Of a DNA stretch of 64,000 nt, positions 27,301-34,800 are shown piece by piece. Below the pieces are notes generated by a model. The model was not told where the DNA came from. It did not search any database and worked only from the letters and a program-made list of their open reading frames with translations. Numbering within the stretch: position 1 is the first letter of the stretch; each line of letters begins with the position of its first letter. The position numbers and the translations under genes are program-made. The stretch is from Istiophorus platypterus (taxonomy: Eukaryota > Chordata > Actinopteri > Istiophoriformes > Istiophoridae): positions 20,654,604-20,718,603 of the forward strand of contig CM029128.1 in the NCBI GenBank assembly GCA_016859345.1. Reading direction: 5' to 3'.

Positions 27301-29273
27301 AAGGTAAAAACCTTCTTCCTGTCTTTCAGTTTATGCATTTCTGGGGCTTACTGGCGCCTCTAGAGGCTGGTGGTGGTTTAGTAGCTCTGGGGTGTAGAGC
27401 TCCAAGTCGTACCCGCTGGCAGGGAGGCACATCACCTCCACAACCACCTCCTCCTCACCTCCTTCTCCTTCCTTCAGAGAGGAGGTCAAAGGAAAGGAGT
27501 ATGGGAGGGGGCATGGCAGCATCAGAGGATAGAACGATAAAAAGGAACACAAAATAACAAAAGGCACAGATGAAAAAATACAACCTATGAGACAATAAAT
27601 TATAAATACACATATAACAGCATACTGAAGGTCTGAAATGAAATCACAGATACACATAAAACACCAAGGGTCAGGTTCACACACATGGATTAAACCTAAC
27701 CCTTTAACCTGGTCTCTCATTCAAATCAGTGAGTGAGGTTTGAATCATTAACAATTGAACCTCACAAGGAAAAATCAGCATAACATATAATTCAACAGAG
27801 TCATGTCATATTCAAAACTCCGTTGCTCTCACTTTTGCTTTTTAAAGAGTTTATATTCAGAAGTTAATACCAATTCCCTGGACTTGGACATTCTATTTCA
27901 GTGGTTTTTAAGTTTCCATCAGTGAAACTCATCATTTCCTGCATTTGTTTCAAATTTAATGCCTAGAAGGAAGGGAGGTATGATGCCCTTTGAATACCCG
28001 GTGTTAGAGATTTTCTATTGGGTTACGCAGGTCAACCCTGGGCGTTAAGGGCCGCAGATGAAACAACACTAAATTCTTCTGAAAGGCACGCTCTCTTCTC
28101 TCCTTGAGACAGAGGAGCTGCCTGAGATTATTTGGGAAAAACAGAGCAAGTCTGATAAAAAGGAGTTAGCGTTCCTGTAGCACCAAGGCCAAAGGAGATG
28201 GCTGCTTTTGCCTCCTTTGAATCCATGAGCACAGTCAGATAATCAATTTAACAGGCAACACACTAGCAGATTTAAAACGCTAACCACAGGGGACTGAACC
28301 TCAGAACAGAGACGGCATCATGCACATTAACATTTATCAATGATTTTTCCATTTTCCTTGACCACACTCCACAAAATTTCCACAAAACCTGGAAGGCTCT
28401 AAATGTGAAACATCTGTGCAAGAAGTGCTGAGTTTAATCAATAGTAAAGAAAAAAATTGGATCAACAGCATTTGAATTATATAGAGAGACTCAGAAGCAC
28501 AGTGGTAAGTGTAACATGACTGTTGCACTGATGGAAGCAATGAGTTTGCATTAAGAACAAAATATTTACTGTCCATATCTACATTTTAGCAATGCTCTCT
28601 GAAGAGTGTGACCAAGCACACTGACTCATCAATGAATTCTAAGGTAATTGTATTACAAATTATTTAAAGCAACTCTATTGAATTTAGAATTTGACTATTA
28701 AACCACTTTAAAACATTAGCAGGTTTGATCCATGTGCCTGAAGTGAACCCTGAGTATAATAAACCAAATCAAACACCATCAGTACAGATAAAACACAAAT
28801 AGACTGTCACCATAGTACCAGAGTAAAACTACAAACAGCTACCTTTACATATGTAGCCATTGTATACTCAAGATAACACATTTACTGCTCGGTGCAGTGG
28901 TGACAGCTAGTATGTTTGAACAACAAGGCCCTGATTAGTTCTGGAGGTTTGGTTTGGCACATGACTTATTCTCAGTCCGGTACCATGAACCAACTAATTA
29001 CAGTCTATTTTTGTATTAACACAATGTAAAATTAATTTGAAAGTGCAAGTAACACACACACAAAAAGTTCTGAGCTGTATTGTGAAGCATCATATGTCCT
29101 GCACTCTGAATGCGTGTTAAGAAGAACTGACAACTGGACAGAGTTGGGGACGGAGGACTGACCTGTTTGTCTGAGCGGTTAGCGATGCTATAGACCAGAG
29201 GAGGGATTGAGCCTTCTTTGGTTTTCCCAACATCGCTGCGGAAATGTTCACTAGCAGGCAGGCAACTGAGAAA

Positions 29274-29367
<94 letters not shown>

Positions 29368-31110
29368 GTCTAAGTTTAGGACATGATCAGACAAATGGCT
29401 GCAGTCACTGCCTGTATAGCTCCCGTGGCTATAGCTGAGCATTACAGTGAATCTGTGCTACACTTCTCTGATGTTTTTACCATCAGATGACACCGAGCTA
29501 CACTCTGAGATCCAGAAGGGCAATATGTTTACCTAGCAGGCAGCTTGTAGATGTAACTGCAGCCGTCTTCGGTCCAGATGATGACTTTGTCCGCAGCAAT
29601 GAACTCTCCACCAGTCCAGGCCTGGTCGTTGTCGCTGGCCACAGAGCAGAGCAATGAGTAGTCGCCTGCATCGAACACCTGGCATATGGAGTGATACACA
29701 TTTATTAATGAAACTATCAGCATAGGTCAGCTCAGGCTATGGCCAAATTTTCAGACCCCATACTCAGAACTGTAGTCTCTCACCCTCCAGTACTTGGAAC
29801 AGACAACCAGCAGGCTGCTCTGAGTGAAGGTACAGAAAGAAATGCTCTGACAGCCGTGACAGTAGATGGGTTTGGACTCTTCTTCAAACACCGGGTCCAC
29901 GTCCTGAACACACACAAACACAAGTTACAAATTAGAGCCTATGCCAATACAAATAATACATTTTTGAGACTGGGGGGAAAAAACAACAAAGTAATGATAC
30001 ATCAGCTGAGATTTGTTTTCACTGTGGGAAATAAATTGAAGTTGTATATGGAATAGTGTATGTTCACATGTAATTCTGGAATGACACGAAACCTTTAACA
30101 GTAGACATAATAACACTGTAAAGACCATTTTGCACCTTTTTCATTTGCACATTTGTGCACATTTCTGTACACATTTTTTTTCAATAGTGTACAGAAACCT
30201 GAAACAAGGGTGATGGTTAGTCTTAAACAAGACACGGCGGTGTACCTGCATTCTGCTGACCTCAGCTGTGATGATCCAGACCTTCAAAATCCCTGTCACT
30301 GAGACCGCCACAACTGTGTCCTCTGCAGAGGGATACAGCTAATTAAAGTCTGCCCTGCACAATTCCTCATAGAAACCCATCAACAGTTACCATGTCAGCA
30401 GCATGTGTACATTTAGCATGCTAACATGCTATCTTTTCCAGCTCCACCTGTCTTCGCTCACCCTGTGTTCGGTGGGATCGGATGATGCTCATGGAGCTGA
30501 TCCAATCAGGGGAGATCTTGGACACCAGCGAGTACAGGACCTCCAGGCTGGTGGCATCCACAACAAGGATTTCTGGGTAATGTCCATTACAAAGCAGACG
30601 TCCCTCCCTTTGAGTGCCGATGGTGAATTGATAGAACTAGAGAACCATGGAGGATAAACAGGGAAATAACAAAAAGGTGAGGAGAAACGACAACAAGAGG
30701 AGACAGATAACAAAAATCTGATAAAAAAAAAAAAACCTCTTTTAATCTTGGGAGCAGCTACAAGAGCAAAATCTTTCCTTTTCATGGTATGCGTTTAATT
30801 TGTAAAATCTGCAGAATATTTTTAATTTCTCTGATGATAGCTATATAGTGCTTGAAAAATAACGTAGAAGTAATTTGAACAGGAGAGTTTCGAGTATGAA
30901 ATACCTTTGTTGTGCTGGTCACAGATCACTGTATACGATCATGAATTTATAATGTAAGCTCCAGTATTACTGTAGAAGAAGTTGCACGCCCCTCAGTGTT
31001 TTTTACCCATCATTCATTAGCAACAGGCCTTTATTCATTTGTGTCTATATGAGACTAGACCATCATTTGAATCTCAGATTTTACCTGAAAATTTACAGGA
31101 ACCCAATGTT

Positions 31111-31157
<47 letters not shown>

Positions 31158-32361
31158 CTTACTTGTATGCCAGTGTGAGCACAAGCCAGCTTGGTGAACT
31201 CAATACAGCGACCGTCATTCACATCCCATAAACACATCTCCCTGAAACATGAACAAACTGAAATTAGACACGAATTAATGAAAAAATGATCTGCAGTTAA
31301 ACTTAAAACCAGGGCTTTTATATTTAGAATCTGAATGTCATCCCTTCTATTTGATTAAGTTTAAATATTTATTTTTTATATAGATAGTCACATACAATTA
31401 CATTCAGTAGAGCCAAATAAACAGAAAAATTGAATGTGTTGTTGATAGTTTAGTCCCCTCAGCAGTGATAATGGTTACACTGGTCAAGTCATTTTATTAA
31501 TAGAGCACATTTAAAAACTACAAATGTTGGCCTAAGTGCCTTCCAGAGAATATTTCAATACTAGTACATTAATATACTCTATTCTTCTGTCTCATTAATC
31601 CGATCAGTACCGCTGCAGCCACTGATACACATCTGACGTTATATTTACTGATTGCAACTTTGATAACCCATTAAGCACTTTAGTCATTGTTGTAAAGGGA
31701 AACTACAAATCATAGAAGACAAGGTGGTTACAGCTTCTCACAAGGCTGGACTGAAGTACTGAAATATCAGATCATAACAAGTCCTGAAGCTTTTTTGGTG
31801 GCTTTAACATTTAATGTACAATGGACAAAATTCTTCAACTTAATATTTTAATAAAAGTCATCAAACAATAAAGATAAAACTACTCTTAAGATTACTGTAT
31901 TCAGGTTAAGATGATTGGGACAAAAACTGACAGATCGACGGATCAACATGATAATAAAACAAAATAAGGGACAACATAAGAGACAAATCTGTAGGTGACA
32001 ACAAAAAAGAAATGTGGGAGAAACTGGATGAGTTTTGGAAAGAATTCTGAGTTCAAAATCTGTGGCTAACTAGCTGACCGCATCAAAGCCATTTCACAGC
32101 AATAATTCACCATCTGTATGCTCCACCTACAATATACGGAGCTTCTAATAGATGTGTTTCTGTGTGTACTCACCCACTCTCTGATGCACTGACGATGTAC
32201 TGCTTGTCACTGCATGCACTGGCTTTGGAGAGACAGGTGATGGAAGCTGTGTGTCCAAACAACATGGCTCTGGGACAAATCTGAGGAAGATGATGAAAAG
32301 CAGAATAAATAAGAGAAAACATCACAGATAAATGACAAATAAACACTCACTCACTCATTCA

Positions 32362-32393
<32 letters not shown>

Positions 32394-32636
32394 CACGGGC
32401 GGGCATGCACACACACACACACACGCACACACTAACATCATCACCATCCTCATCATCGCCTTCACCCTTAACTGTACCTCAAGCTCAGGTGTCATGTCCC
32501 AGAGGCAGATCTGTCCATCATGGCAGCCGGTGATGATGGTGCTGAAGTCGTCCATCACCAGCAGGCTGCTGATGCAGTGGGTGGGTGCCATGCGGCCCCA
32601 GAGCACTATGGGTAGAACCAGACTGTTCCCCGACAT
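2049..32636 (-). CDS. wdr7: WD repeat-containing protein 7 (Rabconnectin-3 beta), N-terminal 907 residues, partial at left edge
   Basis: Known role: WDR7 pairs with DMXL1/DMXL2 (Rabconnectin-3 alpha) and promotes V-ATPase V1-V0 assembly and acidification of synaptic and other vesicles; it is also linked to Rab3 regulation. Seen: 17 minus-strand exons join without a frame break (32478-32636, 32174-32280, 31163-31241, 30462-30636, 30246-30322, 29784-29903, 29533-29678, 29163-29265, 21757-21904, 19355-19470, 18994-19126, 18244-18464, 16396-16591, 12042-12256, 4307-4540, 3748-4041, 2049-2245). WD-type blades fill residues 1 to about 595 (GCHDGQICLWD, SGEMCLWD, SGGVDFSVIVWD, GCSDGSVYVWQMDTG), followed by a helical and acidic linker. 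Near-identity to mammalian WDR7, including the MVQA-KTNLTDPD and [21 protein letters not shown] regions, separates it from WDR72. The human protein is about 1,490 residues, so roughly 580 C-terminal residues are outside the window. Confidence 0.96.
2736..2770. repeat. Short inverted repeat, 14-bp arms
   Basis: Arms TTAGCCAAGTGGAG (2736-2749) and CTCCACTTAGCTAA (2757-2770) pair at 13 of 14 positions across a 7-base loop. It is intronic in wdr7, and no function is apparent. Confidence 0.6.
3360..3605. mobile_element. Diverged copy of the hAT-like MITE family
   Basis: The stretch has ATTGATTAAT near its left part, CTTCCCAAAGC in the middle, and GCAATTAATCAACTATCAAAATTG and TTTTCTGTC near its right part. 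These match the layout of the fish MITE better preserved at 8,334-8,561. Ends are unclear, so the limits are approximate. Confidence 0.5.
3748..4041 (-). CDS. wdr7: wdr7 coding exon 16
   Basis: Encodes residues 744-841 in phase 0 at both ends. It carries an acidic run (DEDEEEEEE, from a GAG/GAT repeat) and then the conserved [20 protein letters not shown] and SRGGHMSLMLP segments. Acceptor is CCAG at 4042, donor is AAG|GTACAA. Confidence 0.95.
4307..4540 (-). CDS. wdr7: wdr7 coding exon 15
   Basis: Encodes residues 666-743 in phase 0, starting GNLPKYSHN and including TNLTDPDMHVLFFDVEA and SDKGGSF-like ADKGGSFLANK. Its 3' neighbour is a 265-bp intron and its 5' neighbour is a 7.5-kb intron full of repeats. 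Confidence 0.95.
5338..5475. repeat. Dispersed fish repeat, shorter copy
   Basis: It shares with 9,535-9,690 the ordered words GCCTAC, CCACATCAG, ACACAGAGCAAC, TTCACTCTC, TTAGCTCT, GGTC and GAAAAATA. The two are the same repeat family in the same orientation, 4.2 kb apart. Confidence 0.6.
5780..5892. repeat. Compound (ACAAAC)n-(CA)n microsatellite
   Basis: An ACAAAC/ACATAC-type run passes into about 45 bases of pure CA dinucleotide. Confidence 0.97.
6506..6582. repeat. (CA)n microsatellite
   Basis: About 38 uninterrupted CA units. Confidence 0.98.
7105..7170. repeat. Imperfect (CA)n microsatellite
   Basis: CA repeat interrupted by CACGCACGCGCC and AA near its left end. Confidence 0.97.
7351..7386. 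repeat. (CA)n microsatellite
   Basis: About 18 AC units with one AA interruption. Confidence 0.96.
7481..7589. repeat. (GCACAT)n followed by (CA)n
   Basis: Four GCACAT/GCATGT hexamers (7481-7507) sit directly beside a 76-base CA run (7514-7589), which suggests one microsatellite grew from the other. Confidence 0.96.
8334..8561. mobile_element. hAT-like non-autonomous MITE
   Basis: It begins TAGGGCTACAAATAATGATTA and ends CAGCTCTA, the imperfect terminal inverted repeats of a fish MITE family rich in ATCGATTAATC. The flanks are GTTTTATT (8326-8333) and GTTTTTTT (8562-8569), a 7/8 match that fits the 8-bp target duplication of hAT elements. No coding capacity. Family assignment is from memory of the consensus ends. 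Confidence 0.75.
9400..10010. repeat. Long copy of a dispersed fish repeat, with a nested insertion
   Basis: Recognisable words include GCTAACATGTTAGCAAACAGT, CACATCAGCAGACACAGAGC, TTCACTCTCCTTTTAGCTCT and, further on, AACAAGGTTGATGAGAGCAC and CCATACAGTGAAAGCT. These belong to a repeat common in percomorph introns. The stretch 9,752-9,868 interrupts it. I do not know its class. Confidence 0.6.
9752..9868. repeat. Nested fragment of another dispersed fish repeat
   Basis: The words GGGGCTAGAGCCAATCC, GGGGCAAACCCTGGACA, GCTAGTCTATCATAGG and ACACACAGAGACAAACA follow the order of a common fish repeat consensus (agccaatcccagct...ccctggacaggtcgccagtctatcac). It sits inside the repeat at 9,400-10,010. 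Confidence 0.6.
10178..10228. repeat. Perfect 17-bp inverted repeat (hairpin)
   Basis: Arms AGATGTCAGTCAGCCAC (10178-10194) and GTGGCTGACTGACATCT (10212-10228) are perfect complements around a 17-base loop. Three further base pairs follow beyond one mismatch. It is intronic in wdr7, and its function is unknown. Confidence 0.9.
10796..10830. repeat. (GT)n microsatellite
   Basis: About 17 GT units on the plus strand. Confidence 0.96.
12042..12256 (-). CDS. wdr7: wdr7 coding exon 14
   Basis: Encodes residues 594-665, beginning [20 protein letters not shown] and including NLKQAMTRRSLAALKNM and LQTLATNLLA. This follows the last N-terminal blade and opens the linker. Acceptor is TTCCAG, donor is AAG|GTACAT. 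Confidence 0.96.
13195..13683 (+). mobile_element. Decayed, internally deleted Tc1/mariner-like element
   Basis: The left end TACAATATCAAGTCAAAA continues to TATTTGGACACCCC, and the right end GTGTCTGAATACTTTTGTCC runs to ACTGTGTA. They are inverted repeats of a Tc1-like fish element with TA borders. Between them, TTTTCAACATGACAATGCCC and CTGATCTAAACCCAATTCAAC are the decayed transposase C-terminal region (the family's HDNA and SPDLNPI motifs). The first two thirds of the transposase are deleted, and about 140 bases (13,411-13,560, with a C13 run at 13,509-13,521) look inserted. Confidence 0.8.
14085..14107. repeat. (GT)n microsatellite
   Basis: About 11 GT units. Confidence 0.93.
14388..14555. 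repeat. Diverged dispersed fish repeat (AATACTTCAACAT type)
   Basis: The order GGAATACTTCAACATATTC, ATGAGAAGATCAATG, CCATGTCTGTGTATC, GGTTAGCTTA and CAGCTAGCCTGGACAGA matches a repeat common in percomorphs (consensus remembered as starting ggaatagttcaacattttgg and ending gctagcctggctctgtcc). It is strongly diverged. Confidence 0.55.
14680..15050. repeat. Dispersed fish repeat (GCTAACATTTGCCAATTAGC type)
   Basis: The words CAGCATGCTAACATTTGCC, AATTAGCACTAATCACAAA, GATGGGAATGTCATTAGTC, TTGACCTGCTGATGGCACGAG, TATCCTCTGGGGACAAAGA and AAAGTGGTGGACCAACTGAC occur in the order of a repeat very common in spiny-rayed fish. The short open frames across it are chance. Confidence 0.7.
16396..16591 (-). 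CDS. wdr7: wdr7 coding exon 13
   Basis: Encodes residues 529-594: CSVASDHSVGLLSLR, RHLFPIQVIKWRPADDYLVV and GCSDGSVYVWQMDTG, the clearest WD blade of the protein and nearly identical to mammalian WDR7. Acceptor is CTGCAG, donor is ACAG|GTGAGA. Confidence 0.97.
16592..18243 (-). other. wdr7: wdr7 intron, nothing recognised
   Basis: AT-rich intronic sequence with a T10 run near 16,994. I see no exon, RNA gene or identifiable repeat. Confidence 0.7.
18244..18464 (-). CDS. wdr7: wdr7 coding exon 12
   Basis: Encodes residues 455-528 (WPPHRTLRGHRNKVTC, VSGGVDFSVIVWDIFTGEM, CVHGGEITQLIIPPENCS). It contains a canonical GH...WD repeat. Acceptor is CTGCAG, donor is AGC|GTAAGA, and it ends in phase 0. 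Confidence 0.96.
18994..19126 (-). CDS. wdr7: wdr7 coding exon 11
   Basis: Encodes residues 411-455 (VTASVYIPSQGRLVCGREDG, QTAIVQLLQGEHMLRR). The donor GAG|GTGGGG is slightly atypical but joins in frame to exon 12. Confidence 0.95.
19355..19470 (-). CDS. wdr7: wdr7 coding exon 10
   Basis: Encodes residues 372-410 (NISLQEAFDKLTPVSAGIID, QLSILPGKEEPIK). It is conserved with mammalian SLQEAFDKLNP...GIIDQLS. Acceptor is CTTCAG, donor is AAG|GTTTGA. Confidence 0.94.
20174..21278 (-). mobile_element. 5'-truncated RTE-type non-LTR retrotransposon
   Basis: It encodes the second half of a reverse transcriptase plus the C-terminal region of an RTE-clade LINE. Seen: DLEKAYDRVPREELW, GLHQGSALSPFLFA, the catalytic FADDIVICSES motif, FKYLGS, and the tail RWFGHVLRR with GRPKRRFMD. 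The 357-codon frame (20205-21278) has no stop or frameshift. The short 3' end (20174-20204), GGGAAAAGCCGAAAGG then GAAGAAGA on the minus strand, is typical of RTE, whose tails are short repeats rather than poly(A). The endonuclease and the start of the RT are missing; the break lies next to an AT-rich microsatellite. It is inserted in a wdr7 intron in the same orientation as wdr7 and cannot be autonomous. Confidence 0.92.
20205..21278 (-). pseudogene. RTE reverse transcriptase fragment, uninterrupted reading frame
   Basis: The frame runs 357 codons to a TAA at 20205-20207. The methionine at its start comes from sequence at the truncation point and is not the native start. Full-length RTE ORFs also carry an N-terminal AP endonuclease domain, absent here. 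The lack of lesions suggests recent insertion, but a truncated copy has no known function. Confidence 0.85.
21317..21402. repeat. (TA)n-rich low-complexity tract
   Basis: About 55 bases of pure TA followed by TTTATATATA variants. It sits just upstream of the truncated 5' end of the RTE element. Confidence 0.96.
21757..21904 (-). CDS. wdr7: wdr7 coding exon 9
   Basis: Encodes residues 323-372 (LLICPPVTRFFFGRREPFHK, LLIQGDSAGRLSLWSI). It is highly similar to mammalian LLICPPVTRFFYG...LLIQGDSSGRLNIWNI. Acceptor is CTCCAG, donor is CCG|GTAAGG. An A20 run lies just upstream in the intron (21,920-21,940 on the plus strand). Confidence 0.95.
22379..22408. repeat. Perfect 12-bp inverted repeat, 6-base loop
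   Basis: Arms ATTATTTCCCAG (22379-22390) and CTGGGAAATAAT (22397-22408) flank AGGTCA. Intronic in wdr7. Confidence 0.85.
27352..27471 (-). CDS. wdr7: Candidate wdr7 cassette exon (120 nt, in frame)
   Basis: On the minus strand a long pyrimidine tract (CTCCTTTCCTTTGACCTCCT then CTCTGAAG) leads into exactly 40 open codons and the donor CCA|GTAAGC. The neighbouring exons 8 and 9 both meet the intron in phase 0, so inclusion adds 40 residues without changing the frame. The peptide starts acidic (EGEGGEEEVVVEV) and goes on CLPASGYDLELYTPELLNHH. The insertion point is between residues 322 and 323, in a loop before a WD blade. I know of no mammalian counterpart. The splice signals and phase are seen; use in transcripts is inferred. 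Confidence 0.45.
29163..29265 (-). CDS. wdr7: wdr7 coding exon 8
   Basis: Encodes residues 288-322 (CLPASEHFRSDVGKTKEGSI then PPLVYSIANRSDKQ). It is similar to mammalian CLPASDSFRSDVGK. A 90-base CA array starts 9 bases upstream of the acceptor on the plus-strand map (29,275). Confidence 0.94.
29275..29365. repeat. (CA)n microsatellite beside a wdr7 acceptor
   Basis: About 45 CA units (GT on the wdr7 sense strand). The array ends about 9 bases from the acceptor of exon 8, so it lies over the polypyrimidine/branch-point region. Confidence 0.97.
29533..29678 (-). CDS. wdr7: wdr7 coding exon 7
   Basis: Encodes residues 240-288 (VFDAGDYSLLCSVASDND, WTGGEFIAADKVIIWTEDG, SYIYKLPA). Acceptor is GCCAG, donor is TAG|GTAAAC. 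Confidence 0.96.
29784..29903 (-). CDS. wdr7: wdr7 coding exon 6
   Basis: Encodes residues 200-239 (FEEESKPIYCHGCQSISFC, LLVVCSKYWR), phase 0 at both ends. It matches mammalian FEEESKPIYCQNCQSISFC. Confidence 0.96.
30246..30322 (-). CDS. wdr7: wdr7 coding exon 5
   Basis: Encodes residues 174-199 (EDTVVAVSVTGILKVWIITA). Acceptor is CTGCAG, donor is CAG|GTACAC. Confidence 0.95.
30462..30636 (-). CDS. wdr7: wdr7 coding exon 4
   Basis: Encodes residues 116-174 (EGRLLCNGHYPEILVVDATS, SPDWISSMSIIRSHRTQ). Strongly conserved WDR7 blade. Acceptor is CTAG, donor is AGG|GTGAGC. Confidence 0.96.
31110..31156. repeat. (GT)n microsatellite
   Basis: About 20 GT units ending 7 bases from the exon 3 donor of wdr7. 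Confidence 0.96.
31163..31241 (-). CDS. wdr7: wdr7 coding exon 3
   Basis: Encodes residues 89-115 (EMCLWDVNDGRCIEFTKLAC then AHTGIQ). It completes the second WD repeat begun in exon 2. Donor is CAA|GTAAGG. Confidence 0.96.
31242..32173 (-). other. wdr7: wdr7 intron, nothing recognised
   Basis: AT-rich intronic sequence without a recognisable exon or repeat. Confidence 0.7.
32174..32280 (-). CDS. wdr7: wdr7 coding exon 2
   Basis: Encodes residues 54-89 (LFGHTASITCLSKASACSDK, QYIVSASESG), the first half of WD repeat 2. Acceptor is CTCAG, donor is TGG|GTGAGT. Confidence 0.96.
32344..32431. repeat. (ACTC)n-(TC)n-(CA)n compound microsatellite
   Basis: Tetranucleotide, TC and CA runs follow one another inside the first coding intron of wdr7. 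Confidence 0.95.
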
Positions 32637-32649
32637 TATTGTGATATGT
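32478..32649 (-). CDS. wdr7: wdr7 first coding exon with start codon
   Basis: ATG at 32636-32634 opens MSGNSLVLPIVLWGR, matching the mammalian start MAGNSLVLPIVLWGR. Thirteen bases of 5' UTR precede it inside the exon, after the acceptor CTTTCCAG (ends at 32650). The exon encodes residues 1-53 with GCHDGQICLWD, and the donor is GAG|GTACAG. The start is chosen by homology. Confidence 0.96.
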
Positions 32650-34541
32650 CTGGAAAGAGAGAGAGAGATTTAAACAGAGAGAACCGAATGGATACAATGA
32701 CACTGCAAAAGAGATCAGAAGTGAAAGACCAGCAGTAAAGATCCTCAGCAGCATCTGTGTTTTGTGGTTTTTGCCTGTGCATTGACCAAAACTAAAACCT
32801 GTGCTCAGCTACAATAACTGGAAACCCATGCTATAAATGCATAGAAGTGTAAGGTGGATGGATAAACCTTTGTTCACCCAGAAACTCCCTTTACAATCAC
32901 AATTTTTTTTTCATCTCTATTTGTGCATTGGCAAACAAAAGGCACCCTGTTAATTCATACTTTAGACGTGAGTGTTGGTTCATTTTTTAACTTTGGACAG
33001 AGCAAGGCTACCTGTTTTTGTGCTGAAAACAGAGACATGGCACTGATCTACTCATGTCACTCTTGGACTGAAAACCACCAGGTGCATGTCCCAAAATGCC
33101 CCCTGAATGTAAAACAAACAGAAGGAAGTTTGGTTCCTGTAGCCAGAAGACCTGAGATAAACAACGTGGTCAGTTTGCTACATGACACAGTATCAACCGT
33201 TCAAAGCAAAAGCATCGCAGCAAGATGTTTTGATGCCTCACTTCACCACACCAAAAATCACATGACCATCCTAAGCCACATTAAATCGCACTCCTATTAG
33301 AGAGCTTTTCTACCTGATCCATTTCATGATACTATGCTTCATTGCACAATAACAAAAAGAAAAACTGAAAAGAAAAACATTAAGACCACTTGTATTCTGA
33401 TGGTTTCATCATAGTCTCATACTTACTTCACCCATACAAATGAAACATTAAGAATTTGACCAGCATGTCACCATTTATGTGGCAGATGCTTCAAAGCAGT
33501 GAAACATTTTCAACACAGCCGCTTCATATTGATTCTGTGCTTCAGAAAGCTTTGTTTCTCCATCACTATAAACTTGAGTCAAGTTCTCCCTGACGTAGCC
33601 CTTTGAACTAAAATGAAACAGTACCATTCTACTTAGTCACTCCTCACTTCATCGCCGTCCAAGACCTGATCCTGGTACCAGCATCTTAAATAAATCAATG
33701 TATCACTTATGTCTGCTCATACTGTAGAGCAGGGATGGGTGATAAAAATATTCATAGTATTTGTCATGAGATATATATATATACACATAAAGCCAAATAT
33801 AGTCTCTGATAAACGAAATGGGAAACGTTTTATAGATAAAACCAGTATAACCAATAGTAGAAACATCTGTCAGTATGACAAACTACAGCCTCCAAATGAT
33901 CATAAAGTGAACACTTCTCTGACAGTCTCAGCATGAAACCTCCATGAAGGTCCTTGTATTAGACTGCATCGGTTTTAGCTGATGGTATTTATCCTACAAT
34001 GCTAGCTGCTAGTCTATAGCTATGAGATGCTAAATACACAGCAATGCTGATGTGCTAACGTTTTGAATGTTGCCACACTGTCATGTGAACAGACATTATA
34101 TTAAAATGCTGACATTAACAATGAAATTTCCCCCCGTACACACGACCAGCGGGGCTTGAGCTCCACGCATCAGTCGTGTCATTGCTGCAGTCTCACAAAC
34201 ACATCAACAATGAGTCACCGATCACCTGGGCTGTCACGAAGACACGAACAGAAACGACCCTGAGCCTCTCACAAAAAATCACCGACACACAGCGTTTCCC
34301 ACTTTAGACATGAAAACATCCACGGTTCATTTCAATAATTAACCTTGGCGTCTAATCCAGGTTTACATCCAGCGCAGCAGCGTTTAAGACACAGGACGGG
34401 GGCATTTAATTTATACTCCGCCACAGGACAGTGACAGGCATCTAGAGGAGAGATATTTAACCAGAAAGCCGACTTATAATCGGAGGTTAGAGGACAGCTC
34501 TGCTGTGCAGTGATCTATGATGTGCTAACGCCAGACTACAC
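32650..34541 (-). other. wdr7: First wdr7 intron (5' UTR intron)
   Basis: Contains a short piece of the CTTTGGACAGAGCAAGGCTA repeat (32,991-33,040) and, around 34,000-34,110, GCTAGC/GATGCTAAA-type repeat words. The plus-strand 125-codon frame at 32,923-33,300 resembles no protein I know. Confidence 0.55.
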
Positions 34542-34800
34542 CTGCAATGTCGCGACTTCCGGGATTAGCAACAAGGCTAACGGGATCAAAACACAACGTT
34601 GAATATTGCAGATACGCACCAGATAAATTAGTGCTGCTGAAACATTTCCCTCTGGCGAAAGGCCTGTTGACGAGCGCGTCCCCCGAGAGAAAAAGGGACA
34701 GAAATGATCCTTCTGTTCGGCTTTTTTCAGATTTTGTCCCAATCGACAAACCGATCGGTTCGATCAGCTGATCACGCGACAACCCCGAGTCACGTCCGGT
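34542..34800 (-). promoter_or_regulatory. wdr7: Candidate wdr7 promoter and non-coding exon 1
   Basis: The first coding exon has an acceptor upstream of its ATG, so a non-coding exon is needed. The best donor is TTGCAG|GTGTAG at 34542/34541, after CpG-containing sequence with an ETS-type CCGGAAGT (minus strand, about 34,552-34,559). Two perfect palindromes lie at 34,749-34,773. The transcription start is not fixed by sequence alone. Confidence 0.45.

Larger units (their letters stand above)
21905..29162 (-). other. wdr7: Large wdr7 intron (about 7.3 kb) with a candidate cassette exon
   Basis: Apart from the candidate exon at 27,352-27,471 and the hairpin at 22,379-22,408, I recognise no gene, RNA or repeat. 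The sequence is AT-rich, and its open frames are short and unlike known proteins. Confidence 0.75.

Noticed and set aside
32923..33300. 125-codon plus-strand open frame in the first wdr7 intron
   Set aside because: Resembles no protein I know, has no good splice or promoter context, and its left part overlaps a dispersed-repeat fragment (CTTTGGACAGAGC...).
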